A DNA stretch of 64,000 nt, taken from the NCBI GenBank assembly GCA_004793585.1, contig SRZB01000001.1, positions 62,001 to 126,000 on the forward strand, written 5' to 3'. Within the stretch, counting starts at the first letter, position 1; every line of letters starts with the position of its first letter. The DNA comes from Hominisplanchenecus murintestinalis (GTDB lineage: Bacteria; Bacillota; Clostridia; Lachnospirales; Lachnospiraceae). A program made the translations under genes and the position numbers. The notes beneath the pieces were generated by a model that searched no databases, had not been told where the DNA came from, and saw only the letters and a list, made by a program, of their open reading frames with translations. Below, piece by piece: positions 47,478 through 55,286 of the stretch.

Positions 47478-47520
47478 AAAAAAAGCGGGCTGCAAAGCGT
47501 CAAACGGCTTTGCAGTCCGC
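47478..47520 (-). terminator. Terminator downstream of fhs
   Basis: GCGGACTGCAAAGC pairs with GCTTTGCAGCCCGC (one mismatch) around a short loop, followed by seven T on the minus strand. Confidence 0.88.
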
Positions 47521-47536
47521 CGCAGCCTTTCAAAAT

Positions 47537-49222
47537 TTAGAACAGGCCTGTAATTTTACCACTCTCGTCTACATCAATCTTCTCAGCAGCCGGAACCTTC
47601 GGCAGTCCTGGCATCGTCATGATTTCTCCGGTCAGCGCTACAATAAATCCTGCGCCTGCAGAAATCTTCAGGTTACGCACAGTTACCTCAAAATCAGTCG
47701 GAGCGCCCAGTTTTGTCTGGTCGTCTGTCAGGCTGTACTGTGTCTTTGCCACACAGATTGGACAGTTTCCAAATCCAAGATCCTCTAACTGTTTTGCCTG
47801 TTTCTGGGCATTTGCTGTCAGGACAACTCTCTTGCCGCCGTAAATCTTCTGAACGATAGCATTCAGCTTATCCTCAATGCTGCCTTCCAGCTCATAAGAG
47901 AATGTGAAATCGTTTGGCTGCTCTACCAGTTCCAGAACTTTCTCTGCCAGAGCCTTTCCGCCCTCGCCGCCTTTTGCCCATACTTCAGACAACGCTACAT
48001 TTACACCAAGCTCTTTACACTTCGCCTCAACCAGATCCAACTCTGCCTTTGTATCTGTCGGGAATGCATTGATAGCAACTACACATGGCAGTTTATATAC
48101 GTTCTTGATATTGCTTACGTGTTTCAGAAGGTTTGGAAGTCCTTTCTCCAGCGCCTCCAGGTTCTCATTATTCAGGTCGGCTTTTGCCACGCCGCCATTG
48201 TACTTCAGTGCACGTACAGTAGCTACGATAACGACTGCATTCGGTTTCAGCCCTGCCATGCGGCACTTGATATCCAGGAATTTCTCAGCTCCCAAATCTG
48301 CGCCGAATCCTGCTTCTGTGATGGTATAATCAGCCAGCTTCATAGCCATCCTCGTTGCTGTCACGGAGTTACATCCGTGTGCAATATTTGCAAACGGGCC
48401 GCCGTGTACGATTGCCGGAACGTGCTCCAGGGTCTGCACCAGGTTTGGTTTCAATGCATCTTTCAGAAGAGCTGTCATAGCGCCCTCTGCATGTAAATCA
48501 CCGGCAGTAACCGGCTTCTGCTCTGACGGTTTGCCATATGTGTATCCGATAATGATTCTGGAAAGCCTCTTTTTCAAATCTGTAATATCGCTTGCCAGAC
48601 AAAGAACTGCCATAATTTCAGATGCTACCGTGATATCGTAACCATCTTCCCTTGGCGTACCGTTTGTCCTGCCGCCCAGTCCGTCCACTACATTACGCAG
48701 CTGGCGGTCATTCATATCCACACATCTTCTCCAGGTAATTTTTCTCGGGTCAATGTTCAGGTCATTTCCCTGGAAAATATGGTTATCAATCATAGCTGCC
48801 AGCAGGTTATTTGCTGCGCCGATTGCATGGAAATCACCGGTAAAATGAAGATTAATATCCTCCATTGGAACTACCTGTGCATAACCGCCGCCTGCTGCGC
48901 CGCCTTTCACGCCAAATACAGGTCCCAGGGACGGCTCACGGAGCGCTACCATAACATTCTTTCCAAGTTTCTGCATACCGTCTGCCAGACCCACGGTCGT
49001 TGTTGTCTTGCCTTCTCCTGCAGGCGTCGGATTAATTGCCGTAACCAGGATCAGCTTGCCGTCAGCCTTGTCAGACTCTTTCAGCAGATTATAGTCGATT
49101 TTTGCTTTGTACTTTCCGTACTGCTCCAAATACTTCTCATCGATGCCGGCTTTTGCAGCGATTTCAGTAATTGGAGACATCGTTGTCTCCTGTGCGATTT
49201 CGATGTCTGATTTGTAACCCAT
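47537..49222 (-). CDS. fhs: Formate--tetrahydrofolate ligase
   Basis: A 561-residue enzyme forming 10-formyl-THF from formate, THF and ATP, a step in purine synthesis and in the acetogenic C1 branch. [17 protein letters not shown] is the P-loop signature, [17 protein letters not shown] follows, and [13 protein letters not shown] and the C-terminal [19 protein letters not shown] are family blocks. AAAGGAG precedes the ATG. The gene has a 340-base leader containing a ZTP and a THF riboswitch. Confidence 0.98.
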   Translation of the reverse strand: MGYKSDIEIAQETTMSPITEIAAKAGIDEKYLEQYGKYKAKIDYNLLKESDKADGKLILVTAINPTPAGEGKTTTTVGLADGMQKLGKNVMVALREPSLGPVFGVKGGAAGGGYAQVVPMEDINLHFTGDFHAIGAANNLLAAMIDNHIFQGNDLNIDPRKITWRRCVDMNDRQLRNVVDGLGGRTNGTPREDGYDITVASEIMAVLCLASDITDLKKRLSRIIIGYTYGKPSEQKPVTAGDLHAEGAMTALLKDALKPNLVQTLEHVPAIVHGGPFANIAHGCNSVTATRMAMKLADYTITEAGFGADLGAEKFLDIKCRMAGLKPNAVVIVATVRALKYNGGVAKADLNNENLEALEKGLPNLLKHVSNIKNVYKLPCVVAINAFPTDTKAELDLVEAKCKELGVNVALSEVWAKGGEGGKALAEKVLELVEQPNDFTFSYELEGSIEDKLNAIVQKIYGGKRVVLTANAQKQAKQLEDLGFGNCPICVAKTQYSLTDDQTKLGAPTDFEVTVRNLKISAGAGFIVALTGEIMTMPGLPKVPAAEKIDVDESGKITGLF

Positions 49223-49326
49223 GATAAAAATCTCCTTTCATTTTCCGCATTCCCAGCGGGATTTTACTGTTTTTGGGCAAAAAAATGCCGCGCAAAGTTA
49301 ATGGACAAAAATATCCACAGTTTACG

Positions 49327-49420
49327 CAGTAGCGGAAGCAACATTATAACGCGGCGAACCTTCGTTCACAGAAAGTCTCCCTCTTCTGTGACACTTTACG
49401 TATAACGTCTACTCTACCAG
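49327..49420 (-). promoter_or_regulatory. THF riboswitch in the fhs leader
   Basis: On the minus strand the element runs from GGTAGAGTAGACG to CTTCCGCTACT. It keeps the blocks of the tetrahydrofolate riboswitch: GAGTAGA, CGTAAAGTG, AGGGAG, AACGAAG, CGCG and TTGCTTCCGCT, in order, with a TCACAG/CTGTGA helix between. The TTCCGC of its 3' strand can also pair with GCGGAA at 49248-49243, near the ribosome-binding site, a possible switching helix (inference). Known members turn genes off when THF is plentiful. Confidence 0.87.
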
Positions 49421-49432
49421 GTTCTGATACAT

Positions 49433-49465
49433 AAAAAGCAGCACTCTAAAATCTCGAATGCTGCC
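49433..49465 (-). terminator. Expression-platform terminator of the ZTP riboswitch
   Basis: GCAGCA pairs with TGCTGC, followed by TTTTT, on the minus strand. The 5' arm overlaps the conserved CTGGGCAGC end of the ZTP aptamer, so ligand binding should block the terminator. Confidence 0.85.
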
Positions 49466-49536
49466 CAGACGGTCGACCCACATATAATTTTGATTTCCTT
49501 GTGGTACTCCACAACTATCCGTCAGTAATCAAAACC
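49460..49536 (-). promoter_or_regulatory. ZTP (pfl) riboswitch in the fhs leader
   Basis: P1 arms TTTTGATT (49534-49527) and AATCAAAA (49495-49488) flank ACTGACGGA and a TTGTGG/CCACAA hairpin. The 3' half is GACCGTCTGGGCA. In known ZTP aptamers ACUGGCG pairs with CCGCCUGG as a pseudoknot; here both sides have changed together (GAC with GTC), a compensatory change. ZTP accumulates when 10-formyl-THF is short, and these switches turn genes on, consistent with fhs. Confidence 0.9.
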
Positions 49537-49553
49537 TTTTCTTTATGCTTCTT

Positions 49554-49582
49554 AATATACACCTGAAAGGCGGATTTGTCAA
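49554..49582 (-). promoter_or_regulatory. Predicted fhs promoter
   Basis: On the minus strand TTGACA (49582-49577), 17-base spacer, TATATT (49559-49554), starting about 10 bases ahead of the ZTP aptamer. Confidence 0.85.
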
Positions 49583-49589
49583 GGAATTA

Positions 49590-50018
49590 TTACTGCCCCG
49601 CCAGCACTTCCCCCAGCGCCCTGCATGCATCCGCCGCTTCATCGTCCGGAGCCTCATTGCAGATTACACTCTCGCATACAAGTACCGCTCCCGCTTCCCG
49701 GCAGGTTTCCTCCCAGTCCCGCATCCATTCTCCATCGCCCCATCCGTATGAGCCAAAGAGAGCCACTTTCTTTCCTCCAAGTTTTTCACGGCAGGATGAA
49801 AACATAGGCTCAAATTCTGTATCCTCCAGCTCCTCGCATCCCATAGAAGGACAGCCAAATGCGATGGCATCTTGCTCCTCTATCATGGAGGCATCAAAGC
49901 TGTCCGGCGTATACAGCGCCGCATCCGCGCCCTTTTGCCTCGCTCCTTCCAGAACAGCGTTTGCCATCTCCTCTGTGTTTCCTGTCCCACTCCAATATAC
50001 AACTGCAATTTTCCCCAT
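49590..50018 (-). CDS. Flavodoxin
   Basis: A 142-residue FMN protein. The phosphate loop is VVYWSGTGNTEEMA, the isoalloxazine loops are FGCPSMGCEELED and FGSYGWGDGEWM. Flavodoxins replace ferredoxin as electron carriers when iron is scarce. It is the last gene of a group (DUF2325, DUF3793, flavodoxin) headed by an iron-type operator, which fits that role. Confidence 0.95.
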   Translation of the reverse strand: MGKIAVVYWSGTGNTEEMANAVLEGARQKGADAALYTPDSFDASMIEEQDAIAFGCPSMGCEELEDTEFEPMFSSCREKLGGKKVALFGSYGWGDGEWMRDWEETCREAGAVLVCESVICNEAPDDEAADACRALGEVLAGQ

Positions 50019-50137
50019 ACTTCTACCTGTCCTTTCTTTTTATCGTTCTATCGCCGGTTTTCTATAAACCAAATTCCCCGCTGCAAGCAGTCATCCGGCT
50101 CGCTGCCCACGGGAATAAATTCCTGAAACCCCCCCCT

Positions 50138-50689
50138 CTAAACAGCTACTGCAAGCCGCTCCATTCCCTCTCCCCTGACCCAATTACTATAATAAATATC
50201 CGTGCATTTTTTATATTTACCAAATAAACGTTTTGCTCCCTCTTCATCTCCATATACTTTCCAATACCCTGTACATTTGCAGTTTCCCGCCCTGTTTTCG
50301 ATAAAGCCTCTCACATCCTCCGGCGGATACCCTAGGAATAAACCGATTTCATGTGGAAACTCCCTGTTCTCTCTAAGCCGTTCCATCAGACGGACTAAAC
50401 AGCGTTCCGGCTTCCCTGCATCATATCCATAATCCCCCAACAGAGAAACCGTGTCTCTATTCGAAAAATCCCGCTTTAAATAGCTCGGGCGGTACAGGTA
50501 AATCAATACCTTCTGCTCATAATATTTGATCGGCAGCACACGGATTCCCCTGGAGGCCAGCAGACGGTTCAGATGCCTGATCTCTTTTTGCAGCTCCTTC
50601 TTTGCCTGATAAGGACAGGTAAAAAGATTCCCTGTTTTCATCCCTGCCAGAGTAGGTGCGCAGTGCTGTATAATCATTTCTTCTGACAT
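50138..50689 (-). CDS. DUF3793 family protein
   Basis: A 183-residue cytosolic protein starting MSEEMIIQHCAPTLAGMKTG. The ATG at 50689 follows GGAGGAGAAT directly and is preferred to the ATG 12 bases upstream. Family features are the CAPTLAG start, LLASRGIRVLPIKYYEQKVLIYLYRP, and a C-terminal GYPPEDVRGFIEN plus GYWKVYGDEEGAKRLF. Function is not known. Context with flavodoxin and an iron-type operator suggests a role in metal or redox response, an inference. Confidence 0.85.
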   Translation of the reverse strand: MSEEMIIQHCAPTLAGMKTGNLFTCPYQAKKELQKEIRHLNRLLASRGIRVLPIKYYEQKVLIYLYRPSYLKRDFSNRDTVSLLGDYGYDAGKPERCLVRLMERLRENREFPHEIGLFLGYPPEDVRGFIENRAGNCKCTGYWKVYGDEEGAKRLFGKYKKCTDIYYSNWVRGEGMERLAVAV

Positions 50690-50747
50690 ATTCTCCTCCA
50701 TTCAGACACTCAAATCTTTTCTTCTATTTTTCCCTTCCCCAAAATGA

Positions 50748-51026
50748 TTATGCGTGTTCCTTTAAAATCTTTTTTAATGCCGCCATAGAACTGGAATGGG
50801 AACGTGCAATTACAGTTTCCTTCCCTTTTGTCCCATCCAAAGCACAACGTACCATCTTATGGCATGTAGTATTTGTAAACAACACCAGCAGGTCTGGATT
50901 TCCAATCTTTCTTTTCAACCCATCCTTCATTCTTGTAAAAACTTTTACACTGCATCCATATTCCCGGCACAAATCTTTATATTTCCTTTCCATGCACTCA
51001 TTCCCTCCGACAATAACAACACTCAT
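50748..51026 (-). CDS. DUF2325 domain protein
   Basis: A 92-residue protein, MSVVIVGGNECMERKYKDLC at its start. GGAGG precedes the ATG at 51026. The sequence fits the small DUF2325 fold: VVIVGGN, a central CREYGCSVKVF, DLLVLFTNTTCHKMV and a C-terminal VIARSHSSSMAALKKIL. Four or more Cys/His residues could bind metal. Function unknown. A perfect TTAGC-N4-GCTAA operator lies 16 bases upstream. Confidence 0.82.
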   Translation of the reverse strand: MSVVIVGGNECMERKYKDLCREYGCSVKVFTRMKDGLKRKIGNPDLLVLFTNTTCHKMVRCALDGTKGKETVIARSHSSSMAALKKILKEHA

Positions 51027-51041
51027 ACATGACCTCCTTTT

Positions 51042-51059
51042 GGTTAGCATCAGCTAACC
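51042..51059. promoter_or_regulatory. Iron-type operator ahead of the DUF2325-DUF3793-flavodoxin genes
   Basis: GGTTAGC-ATCA-GCTAACC, perfect 7-bp arms with a 4-base centre. It is the same motif as at 53830, 54387, 54419 and 54446. Confidence 0.8.
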
Positions 51060-51065
51060 ACTAGC

Positions 51066-51164
51066 AAAAAAGCAGCTCAGCTATCTATTGCTTCTTAATT
51101 TGACTTCCCTGCCATTTTCCAGTGCGGGCTTTCTCATTAGAAGATGCCATATATAGCTGAACTG
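51066..51164 (-). terminator. Possible long-loop terminator after the Feo genes
   Basis: On the minus strand CAGTTCAGCTAT (51164-51153) pairs with ATAGCTGAGCTG (51084-51073), 12 bp with one wobble, followed by a T-run. The 68-base loop is unusually long, so the call is tentative. Confidence 0.4.
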
Positions 51165-51170
51165 TACTTT

Positions 51171-51344
51171 TTATATTTCTTTCTTTCCGTGGCAGCACGC
51201 ACCGCAGCTCCCGCAGTCACATCCACAGGAGGATTTCCCCTGCTTTCTGTCCTTCACCATCTTTACAATGATGAGACACACCGCCAAAACGAGAACGGCG
51301 CTGATAAGAATTGTAGCCAAATTTCCCATAATCCAGGATAACAT
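51171..51344 (-). CDS. FeoB-associated Cys-rich membrane protein
   Basis: A 57-residue peptide with one helix (about residues 8-29) and a C-terminal Cys cluster (CGCDCGSCGACCHG). This family regularly follows feoB in clostridia and is thought to help ferrous iron passage, though its mechanism is not established. The ATG at 51344 follows AAAGGAGGGG; upstream in-frame ATGs overlap the feoB end. Confidence 0.9.
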   Translation of the reverse strand: MLSWIMGNLATILISAVLVLAVCLIIVKMVKDRKQGKSSCGCDCGSCGACCHGKKEI

Positions 51345-51361
51345 TTTCCCCTCCTTTGCCA

Positions 51362-53773
51362 TCACGCAACAGAACGTGCCTTTTTCGCGCTGAGCGTCTT
51401 TGCTTCACTATAGGGACGAAACAGCATAAACAGCATAAATATCACAACTGCCAGAGCTGCTATTACTCCCACTGGATTTCCCTCTCCCATAAAAAGCATT
51501 CCAAACTGGTAAACTGCCAGGGAAACTGCATAAGCGAACCCGCATTGGTATCCGACAGCAAACCATGTCCACTTTGCACTATTCATCTCCCGCTTAATAG
51601 CGCCGATTGCCGCAAAGCAGGGCGCACACAGAAGATTAAATATCAGGAATGAATATCCGGCAAGCTGAGTCATTCCCTCAAAGTCTAACACGCCAAACAC
51701 GCCCACAACCTCTTCCTTTGCAACCAGTCCCATAATGGTAGCAATCGCCGCTTTAATACTTCCAAATCCAAGCGGTGCAAAAATCCAGCAGATTGCGCCC
51801 CCAATGATACCTAAAATACTACTCTCAAGCTCCATATCCGGATCAAATACAAATGCACCGTCCACAAATCCGAAAACAGAACCTGCCCATATAAGAATAG
51901 ATGAAAGAAGAATAATTGTTCCTGCTTTTTTGATAAATGAACTTGCCCGCTCCCACATGGAACGTAATACATTTCCTGCTGTCGGCCAGTGATATGCCGG
52001 AAGCTCCATAACAAACGGCGCCGGATCGCCTGCAAACATTCTCGTCTTTTTCAGCATGATACCTGAAATAATTACTGCCGCAATTCCCACAAAGTACGCG
52101 CTGGGCGCTACCCACCATGCGCCGCCGAACAGAGCTGCCGCAATAAGGGCGATAATCGGAAGCTTTGCCCCGCACGGGATAAATGTAGTCGTCATAATCG
52201 TCATCCGTCGGTCACGCTCATTTTCAATCGTTCTGGAAGCCATGACGCCAGGAACGCCGCACCCTGTTCCAATCAGCATCGGGATAAAAGACTTACCTGA
52301 CAAACCGAACTTGCGGAACACCCTGTCAAGCACAAATGCAATCCTGGACATATAGCCGCACGCTTCCAAAAACGCCAACAGAATAAACAGCACCAGCATC
52401 TGAGGAACAAAGCCCAGAACTGCGCCAACGCCACCGACAATACCATCCAGCAGCAATCCTGTCAGCCACTCCGCACAATTCACTGCATCTAAGACATTTT
52501 CAACCAAAACCGGAATACTCGGAACCCATACCCCATAAGCAGAGGTATCCGGCACATCGCTGCTTTCCAATGCCTCATCCACCAGTTCGGAAATGTCAAA
52601 GCCTTCTTCCGCCAAAGAATCTGCATAAGAACCATATGCCTCCTCAAAAGCGCCAAAGTCTGCTTCTTCTACCGCCCCCTGGACATCTTCTGCACCAATC
52701 ACTCCAGCTTCTGCCGCACTGTTTACCATATTTTTCAGCTCATCGGTAAACACATACTGTTCTGCATATGTATTCATATCTTCTTCATAATCCGCCGTCC
52801 CTATACCAAACAGATGCCAGCCATCGCCAAATACCCCGTCATTCACCCAGTCCGTGGCAAACGTCCCCACTGTTGATACCGCAAGGTAATACACCAAAAA
52901 CATAACCGCCGCAAAAATTGGCAGCGCCGCAAACCTGTTTGTCACTATTTTGTCAATTTTATCGGAAACAGAGAGTTTTCCTGATGATTTCTTTTTATAA
53001 CATCCTTTGATCACAGATGCAATATAAAGATAGCGCTCATTGGTGATGATACTCTCTGCATCATCGTCACACTCCTTTTCTGCCGCCTGAATATCCGCTT
53101 CGATATGCTCCAAAACACCTTTTTCAATCCCAATCTGCTCCAGAACCTTATCGTCCCGCTCAAAAATCTTAATCGCATACCAGCGCTGCTGTTCTTCCGG
53201 CATATGATGTACCGCTGCTTCTTCAATGTGGGCAAGCGCATGCTCCACTGCGCCCGAAAAGGTATGCATCGGAATTGTCCTCCCGCCCTTCGCAGCCTTG
53301 ACTGCCGTCTCCGCAGCCTCCACAACTCCTGTCCCTTTCAATGCCGAAATCTCAACCACCGGGCATCCCAGTTCCCTGGATAATTCTTTGATATGAATCT
53401 TATCCCCGTTCTTTTCTACAATATCCATCATGTTAACAGCTACCACTACCGGGATTCCCAGCTCTGTCAATTGCGTAGTCAAATACAAATTCCTCTCCAG
53501 GTTTGTACCGTCCACAATATTCAAAATCGCATTCGGACGCTCTTGAATCAGATAATTCCTGGCGACCACTTCCTCCAGAGTATACGGAGAAAGAGAATAA
53601 ATTCCCGGTAAATCCGTAATGATAATTCCATCATGTTTTTTCAATTTCCCCTCTTTTTTCTCAACCGTTACGCCCGGCCAGTTTCCCACAAACTGATTGG
53701 AACCGGTAAGCGCATTAAACAGAGTGGTTTTCCCACAGTTGGGATTTCCTGCAAGTGCAATTCTCAAGTCCAT
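51362..53773 (-). CDS. feoB: Ferrous iron transport protein B
   Basis: An 803-residue membrane GTPase importing Fe(II). G1 GNPNCGKT is at residues 9-16, DLPGIYSLSPYTLEE covers G3, and NMMD is G4. A helical regulatory domain leads to the Gate-type membrane domains (GYMSRIAFVLDR, IGTGCGVPGVMASRT). An acidic stretch at about residues 330-420 sits in an outward loop between helices. feoA genes lie upstream, with a separate operator between them and feoB. Confidence 0.97.
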   Translation of the reverse strand: MDLRIALAGNPNCGKTTLFNALTGSNQFVGNWPGVTVEKKEGKLKKHDGIIITDLPGIYSLSPYTLEEVVARNYLIQERPNAILNIVDGTNLERNLYLTTQLTELGIPVVVAVNMMDIVEKNGDKIHIKELSRELGCPVVEISALKGTGVVEAAETAVKAAKGGRTIPMHTFSGAVEHALAHIEEAAVHHMPEEQQRWYAIKIFERDDKVLEQIGIEKGVLEHIEADIQAAEKECDDDAESIITNERYLYIASVIKGCYKKKSSGKLSVSDKIDKIVTNRFAALPIFAAVMFLVYYLAVSTVGTFATDWVNDGVFGDGWHLFGIGTADYEEDMNTYAEQYVFTDELKNMVNSAAEAGVIGAEDVQGAVEEADFGAFEEAYGSYADSLAEEGFDISELVDEALESSDVPDTSAYGVWVPSIPVLVENVLDAVNCAEWLTGLLLDGIVGGVGAVLGFVPQMLVLFILLAFLEACGYMSRIAFVLDRVFRKFGLSGKSFIPMLIGTGCGVPGVMASRTIENERDRRMTIMTTTFIPCGAKLPIIALIAAALFGGAWWVAPSAYFVGIAAVIISGIMLKKTRMFAGDPAPFVMELPAYHWPTAGNVLRSMWERASSFIKKAGTIILLSSILIWAGSVFGFVDGAFVFDPDMELESSILGIIGGAICWIFAPLGFGSIKAAIATIMGLVAKEEVVGVFGVLDFEGMTQLAGYSFLIFNLLCAPCFAAIGAIKREMNSAKWTWFAVGYQCGFAYAVSLAVYQFGMLFMGEGNPVGVIAALAVVIFMLFMLFRPYSEAKTLSAKKARSVA

Positions 53774-53829
53774 AATTCTCTTCCTTTCTTTATATTATTC
53801 TTTCTGTCCCCTGTCTTTTCCTTTGCAAA

Positions 53830-53843
53830 TTAGCTCATGCTAA
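53830..53843. promoter_or_regulatory. Iron-type operator ahead of feoB
   Basis: TTAGC-TCAT-GCTAA lies between the second feoA and feoB, 57 bases before the feoB start. This suggests feoB can also be transcribed and controlled separately. Confidence 0.75.
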
Positions 53844-53882
53844 CATTGTCTCCAAAAAATAATGGGAAGCCCCCATGTCCTA

Positions 53883-54104
53883 TTACTCAACCTCTATCAT
53901 CTCCGCGTCGGCTTTCCGAAGCGAAAGCTCGTATCCCCGTACCGTTACCTCCACCGGATCTCCCAAAGGCGCAACCTTCCGTATGTAGACTTCTACGCCC
54001 TTCGTAATCCCCATGTCCATAATCCGCCGTTTTACCGCCCCTTCTCCATGAAGCTTAACAACTTTCACCCTATCTCCAATCTTCACCTGTCTAAGTGTTT
54101 TCAT
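53883..54104 (-). CDS. feoA: FeoA family protein (second copy)
   Basis: A 73-residue SH3-like protein. GDRVKVVKLHGEGAVKRRI and the C-terminal VEVTVRGYELSLRKADAEMI match the FeoA core. FeoA interacts with FeoB and is needed for iron uptake where tested. It is 36 bases after the other feoA copy. Confidence 0.93.
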   Translation of the reverse strand: MKTLRQVKIGDRVKVVKLHGEGAVKRRIMDMGITKGVEVYIRKVAPLGDPVEVTVRGYELSLRKADAEMIEVE

Positions 54105-54140
54105 AATTCCATTCCTCCTCTAAATATTTACCACTGAGAA

Positions 54141-54353
54141 TCACACCATGATTTTCTGTGCCATCTCTCTGCTGACGGCTACCCGGGATTCCTTCACATT
54201 CACGATCACATTCCCGCCCAGCATACTGATAACAGTCACTCTGCTGCCCGCCACAAAGCCTAAATCTTCAAGATGCTTTTTCACCTCCTGTTTCCCTCCA
54301 ACTCTGCGAATCATATTCTCCTCACCGATATTTGCAAGTGTCAACGGCATCAT
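54141..54353 (-). CDS. feoA: FeoA family protein (first copy)
   Basis: A 70-residue FeoA protein (HLEDLGFVAGSRVTVISMLGG, ESRVAVSREMAQKI) that lacks the RGYELSLRK segment of the second copy and ends RVAVSREMA instead. The two copies may have different partners. Start is ATG 54353 or the next ATG codon. The promoter is overlapped by an operator. Confidence 0.92.
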   Translation of the reverse strand: MMPLTLANIGEENMIRRVGGKQEVKKHLEDLGFVAGSRVTVISMLGGNVIVNVKESRVAVSREMAQKIMV

Positions 54354-54371
54354 ATCCCATCCTTCCTTTGC

Positions 54372-54399
54372 ATTATATTCTCAAAATTAGCAGTCACTA
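54372..54399 (-). promoter_or_regulatory. Predicted feoA promoter overlapped by an operator
   Basis: On the minus strand TTAGTG, 17-base spacer, TATAAT (54377-54372). The operator at 54387-54400 covers the -35 box and part of the spacer, so repression is expected. Confidence 0.65.
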
Positions 54400-54400
54400 A
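54387..54400. promoter_or_regulatory. Iron-type operator copy 1 in the feoA-dtxR region
   Basis: TTAGC-AGTC-ACTAA, one mismatch from the palindromic consensus. Confidence 0.65.
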
Positions 54401-54418
54401 CACAAAGCTTAACAAAAT

Positions 54419-54436
54419 AATTAGCATTTGCTAATT
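54419..54436. promoter_or_regulatory. Iron-type operator copy 2 in the feoA-dtxR region
   Basis: AATTAGC-ATTT-GCTAATT, perfect 7-bp arms. Confidence 0.8.
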
Positions 54437-54445
54437 CTCTACCAT

Positions 54446-54461
54446 GTTACCCTATGCTAAC
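54446..54461. promoter_or_regulatory. Iron-type operator copy 3 in the feoA-dtxR region
   Basis: GTTACC-CTAT-GCTAAC has one mismatch in the left arm relative to TTAGC-N4-GCTAA. Confidence 0.6.
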
Positions 54462-54525
54462 TCATTTGTCAAGAACTTTTTTTCATCCGCCTCTTGCCTG
54501 TTTATACAAAGCCGCTGAAAATCAA

Positions 54526-54553
54526 TTGAAAAAGTCATAGAAACTGTTATAAT
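54526..54553 (+). promoter_or_regulatory. Predicted promoter of the DtxR-type regulator gene
   Basis: TTGAAA (54526-54531), 16-base spacer, TATAAT (54548-54553). The operators lie 65 bases or more upstream, so this promoter may escape repression. Confidence 0.75.
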
Positions 54554-54622
54554 AATTACAGTTTCACTATGTATACCGAAAAAATGAACCGTATATCCAC
54601 CAATAGAAAGGAGAATGTTATC

Positions 54623-55006
54623 ATGCAGATACAGGAATCCGGAGAAATGTACCTTGAAACTATTTTAATATTATCAAAAAAAATCAACTCTGTGCGTTCC
54701 GTAGACGTTGCCGAATATATGGGCTATACAAAGCCAAGCGTTAGCCGCGCCATCAGTCTGCTGAAAAGCGGAAATTATGTACTGATGGATAAGCACGGCT
54801 ATCTGTCACTCACTGAGGAAGGCCGTCAGATTGCAGAAAAGATTTACGAGCGTCATACACTCCTCACCCAGTTTCTAATGCAGTTAGGCGTAGACAGGCA
54901 GACTGCTTCTACAGATGCCTGCCGGATGGAGCATATTATCAGCGATGCTTCTTTTGAGGCCATTAAAGCTCATGCATTACAAGAAAATAAAAAATCTACC
55001 TGTTAA
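54623..55006 (+). CDS. DtxR-type iron-dependent repressor, short form
   Basis: A 127-residue winged-helix regulator starting MQIQESGEMYLETIL; AAAGGAGAATG precedes the ATG at 54623. The recognition helix region is TKPSVSRAISLLKSG. Metal ligands follow the iron-type DtxR pattern Met9, Cys100, Glu103, His104 (in GEMYL and ACRMEH), not the Asp/Glu pattern of manganese-type MntR. The protein ends after the dimerisation domain and has no SH3-like third domain. It is divergent from the feo genes and is the likely reader of the TTAGC-N4-GCTAA operators. Confidence 0.92.
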   Translation: MQIQESGEMYLETILILSKKINSVRSVDVAEYMGYTKPSVSRAISLLKSGNYVLMDKHGYLSLTEEGRQIAEKIYERHTLLTQFLMQLGVDRQTASTDACRMEHIISDASFEAIKAHALQENKKSTC

Positions 55007-55016
55007 AATTGTTTTC

Positions 55017-55062
55017 AAAAGCAAAAATGGCGGTATCTCCACGATACCACCATTTTGCTTTT
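55017..55062 (+). terminator. Terminator of the DtxR-type regulator gene
   Basis: AAAAGCAAAAATGG-GGTATC pairs with GATACC-CCATTTTGCTTTT around a 5-base loop, with the T-run built into the 3' arm. Confidence 0.88.
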
Positions 55063-55129
55063 CGCTCTAAAAAATATCTAAAAATCCGAAGTCGTCCCCG
55101 GTTGGAACCGGGTTTGGATTATCATTATC

Positions 55130-55212
55130 TGGTGCGGATAACAGGACTTGAACCTGCACGGTCTCCCACCAGAACCTAAATCTGGCGCGTCTGCCAATTC
55201 CGCCATATCCGC
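55130..55212 (-). tRNA. tRNA-Leu (anticodon TAG)
   Basis: An 83-base tRNA with 7-bp acceptor GCGGATA/TATCCGC, a long variable arm as in class II tRNAs, and anticodon loop TTTAGGT giving TAG, which reads CUA. The CCA end is encoded. A CCCGGTT/AACCGGG hairpin lies just downstream. Confidence 0.96.
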
Positions 55213-55286
55213 TTTTCACTGCTCAGCTATTATACTAGACAACGACACGTTCTGTCAAGACTGATATGATATCTATTTTCGCCATC

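Noticed and set aside
49345-49352. TATAAT on the minus strand near the fhs gene as a second promoter
   Set aside because: It lies inside the THF aptamer core and has no -35 box at a suitable distance; the TTGACA/TATATT promoter upstream of the ZTP aptamer is far better.
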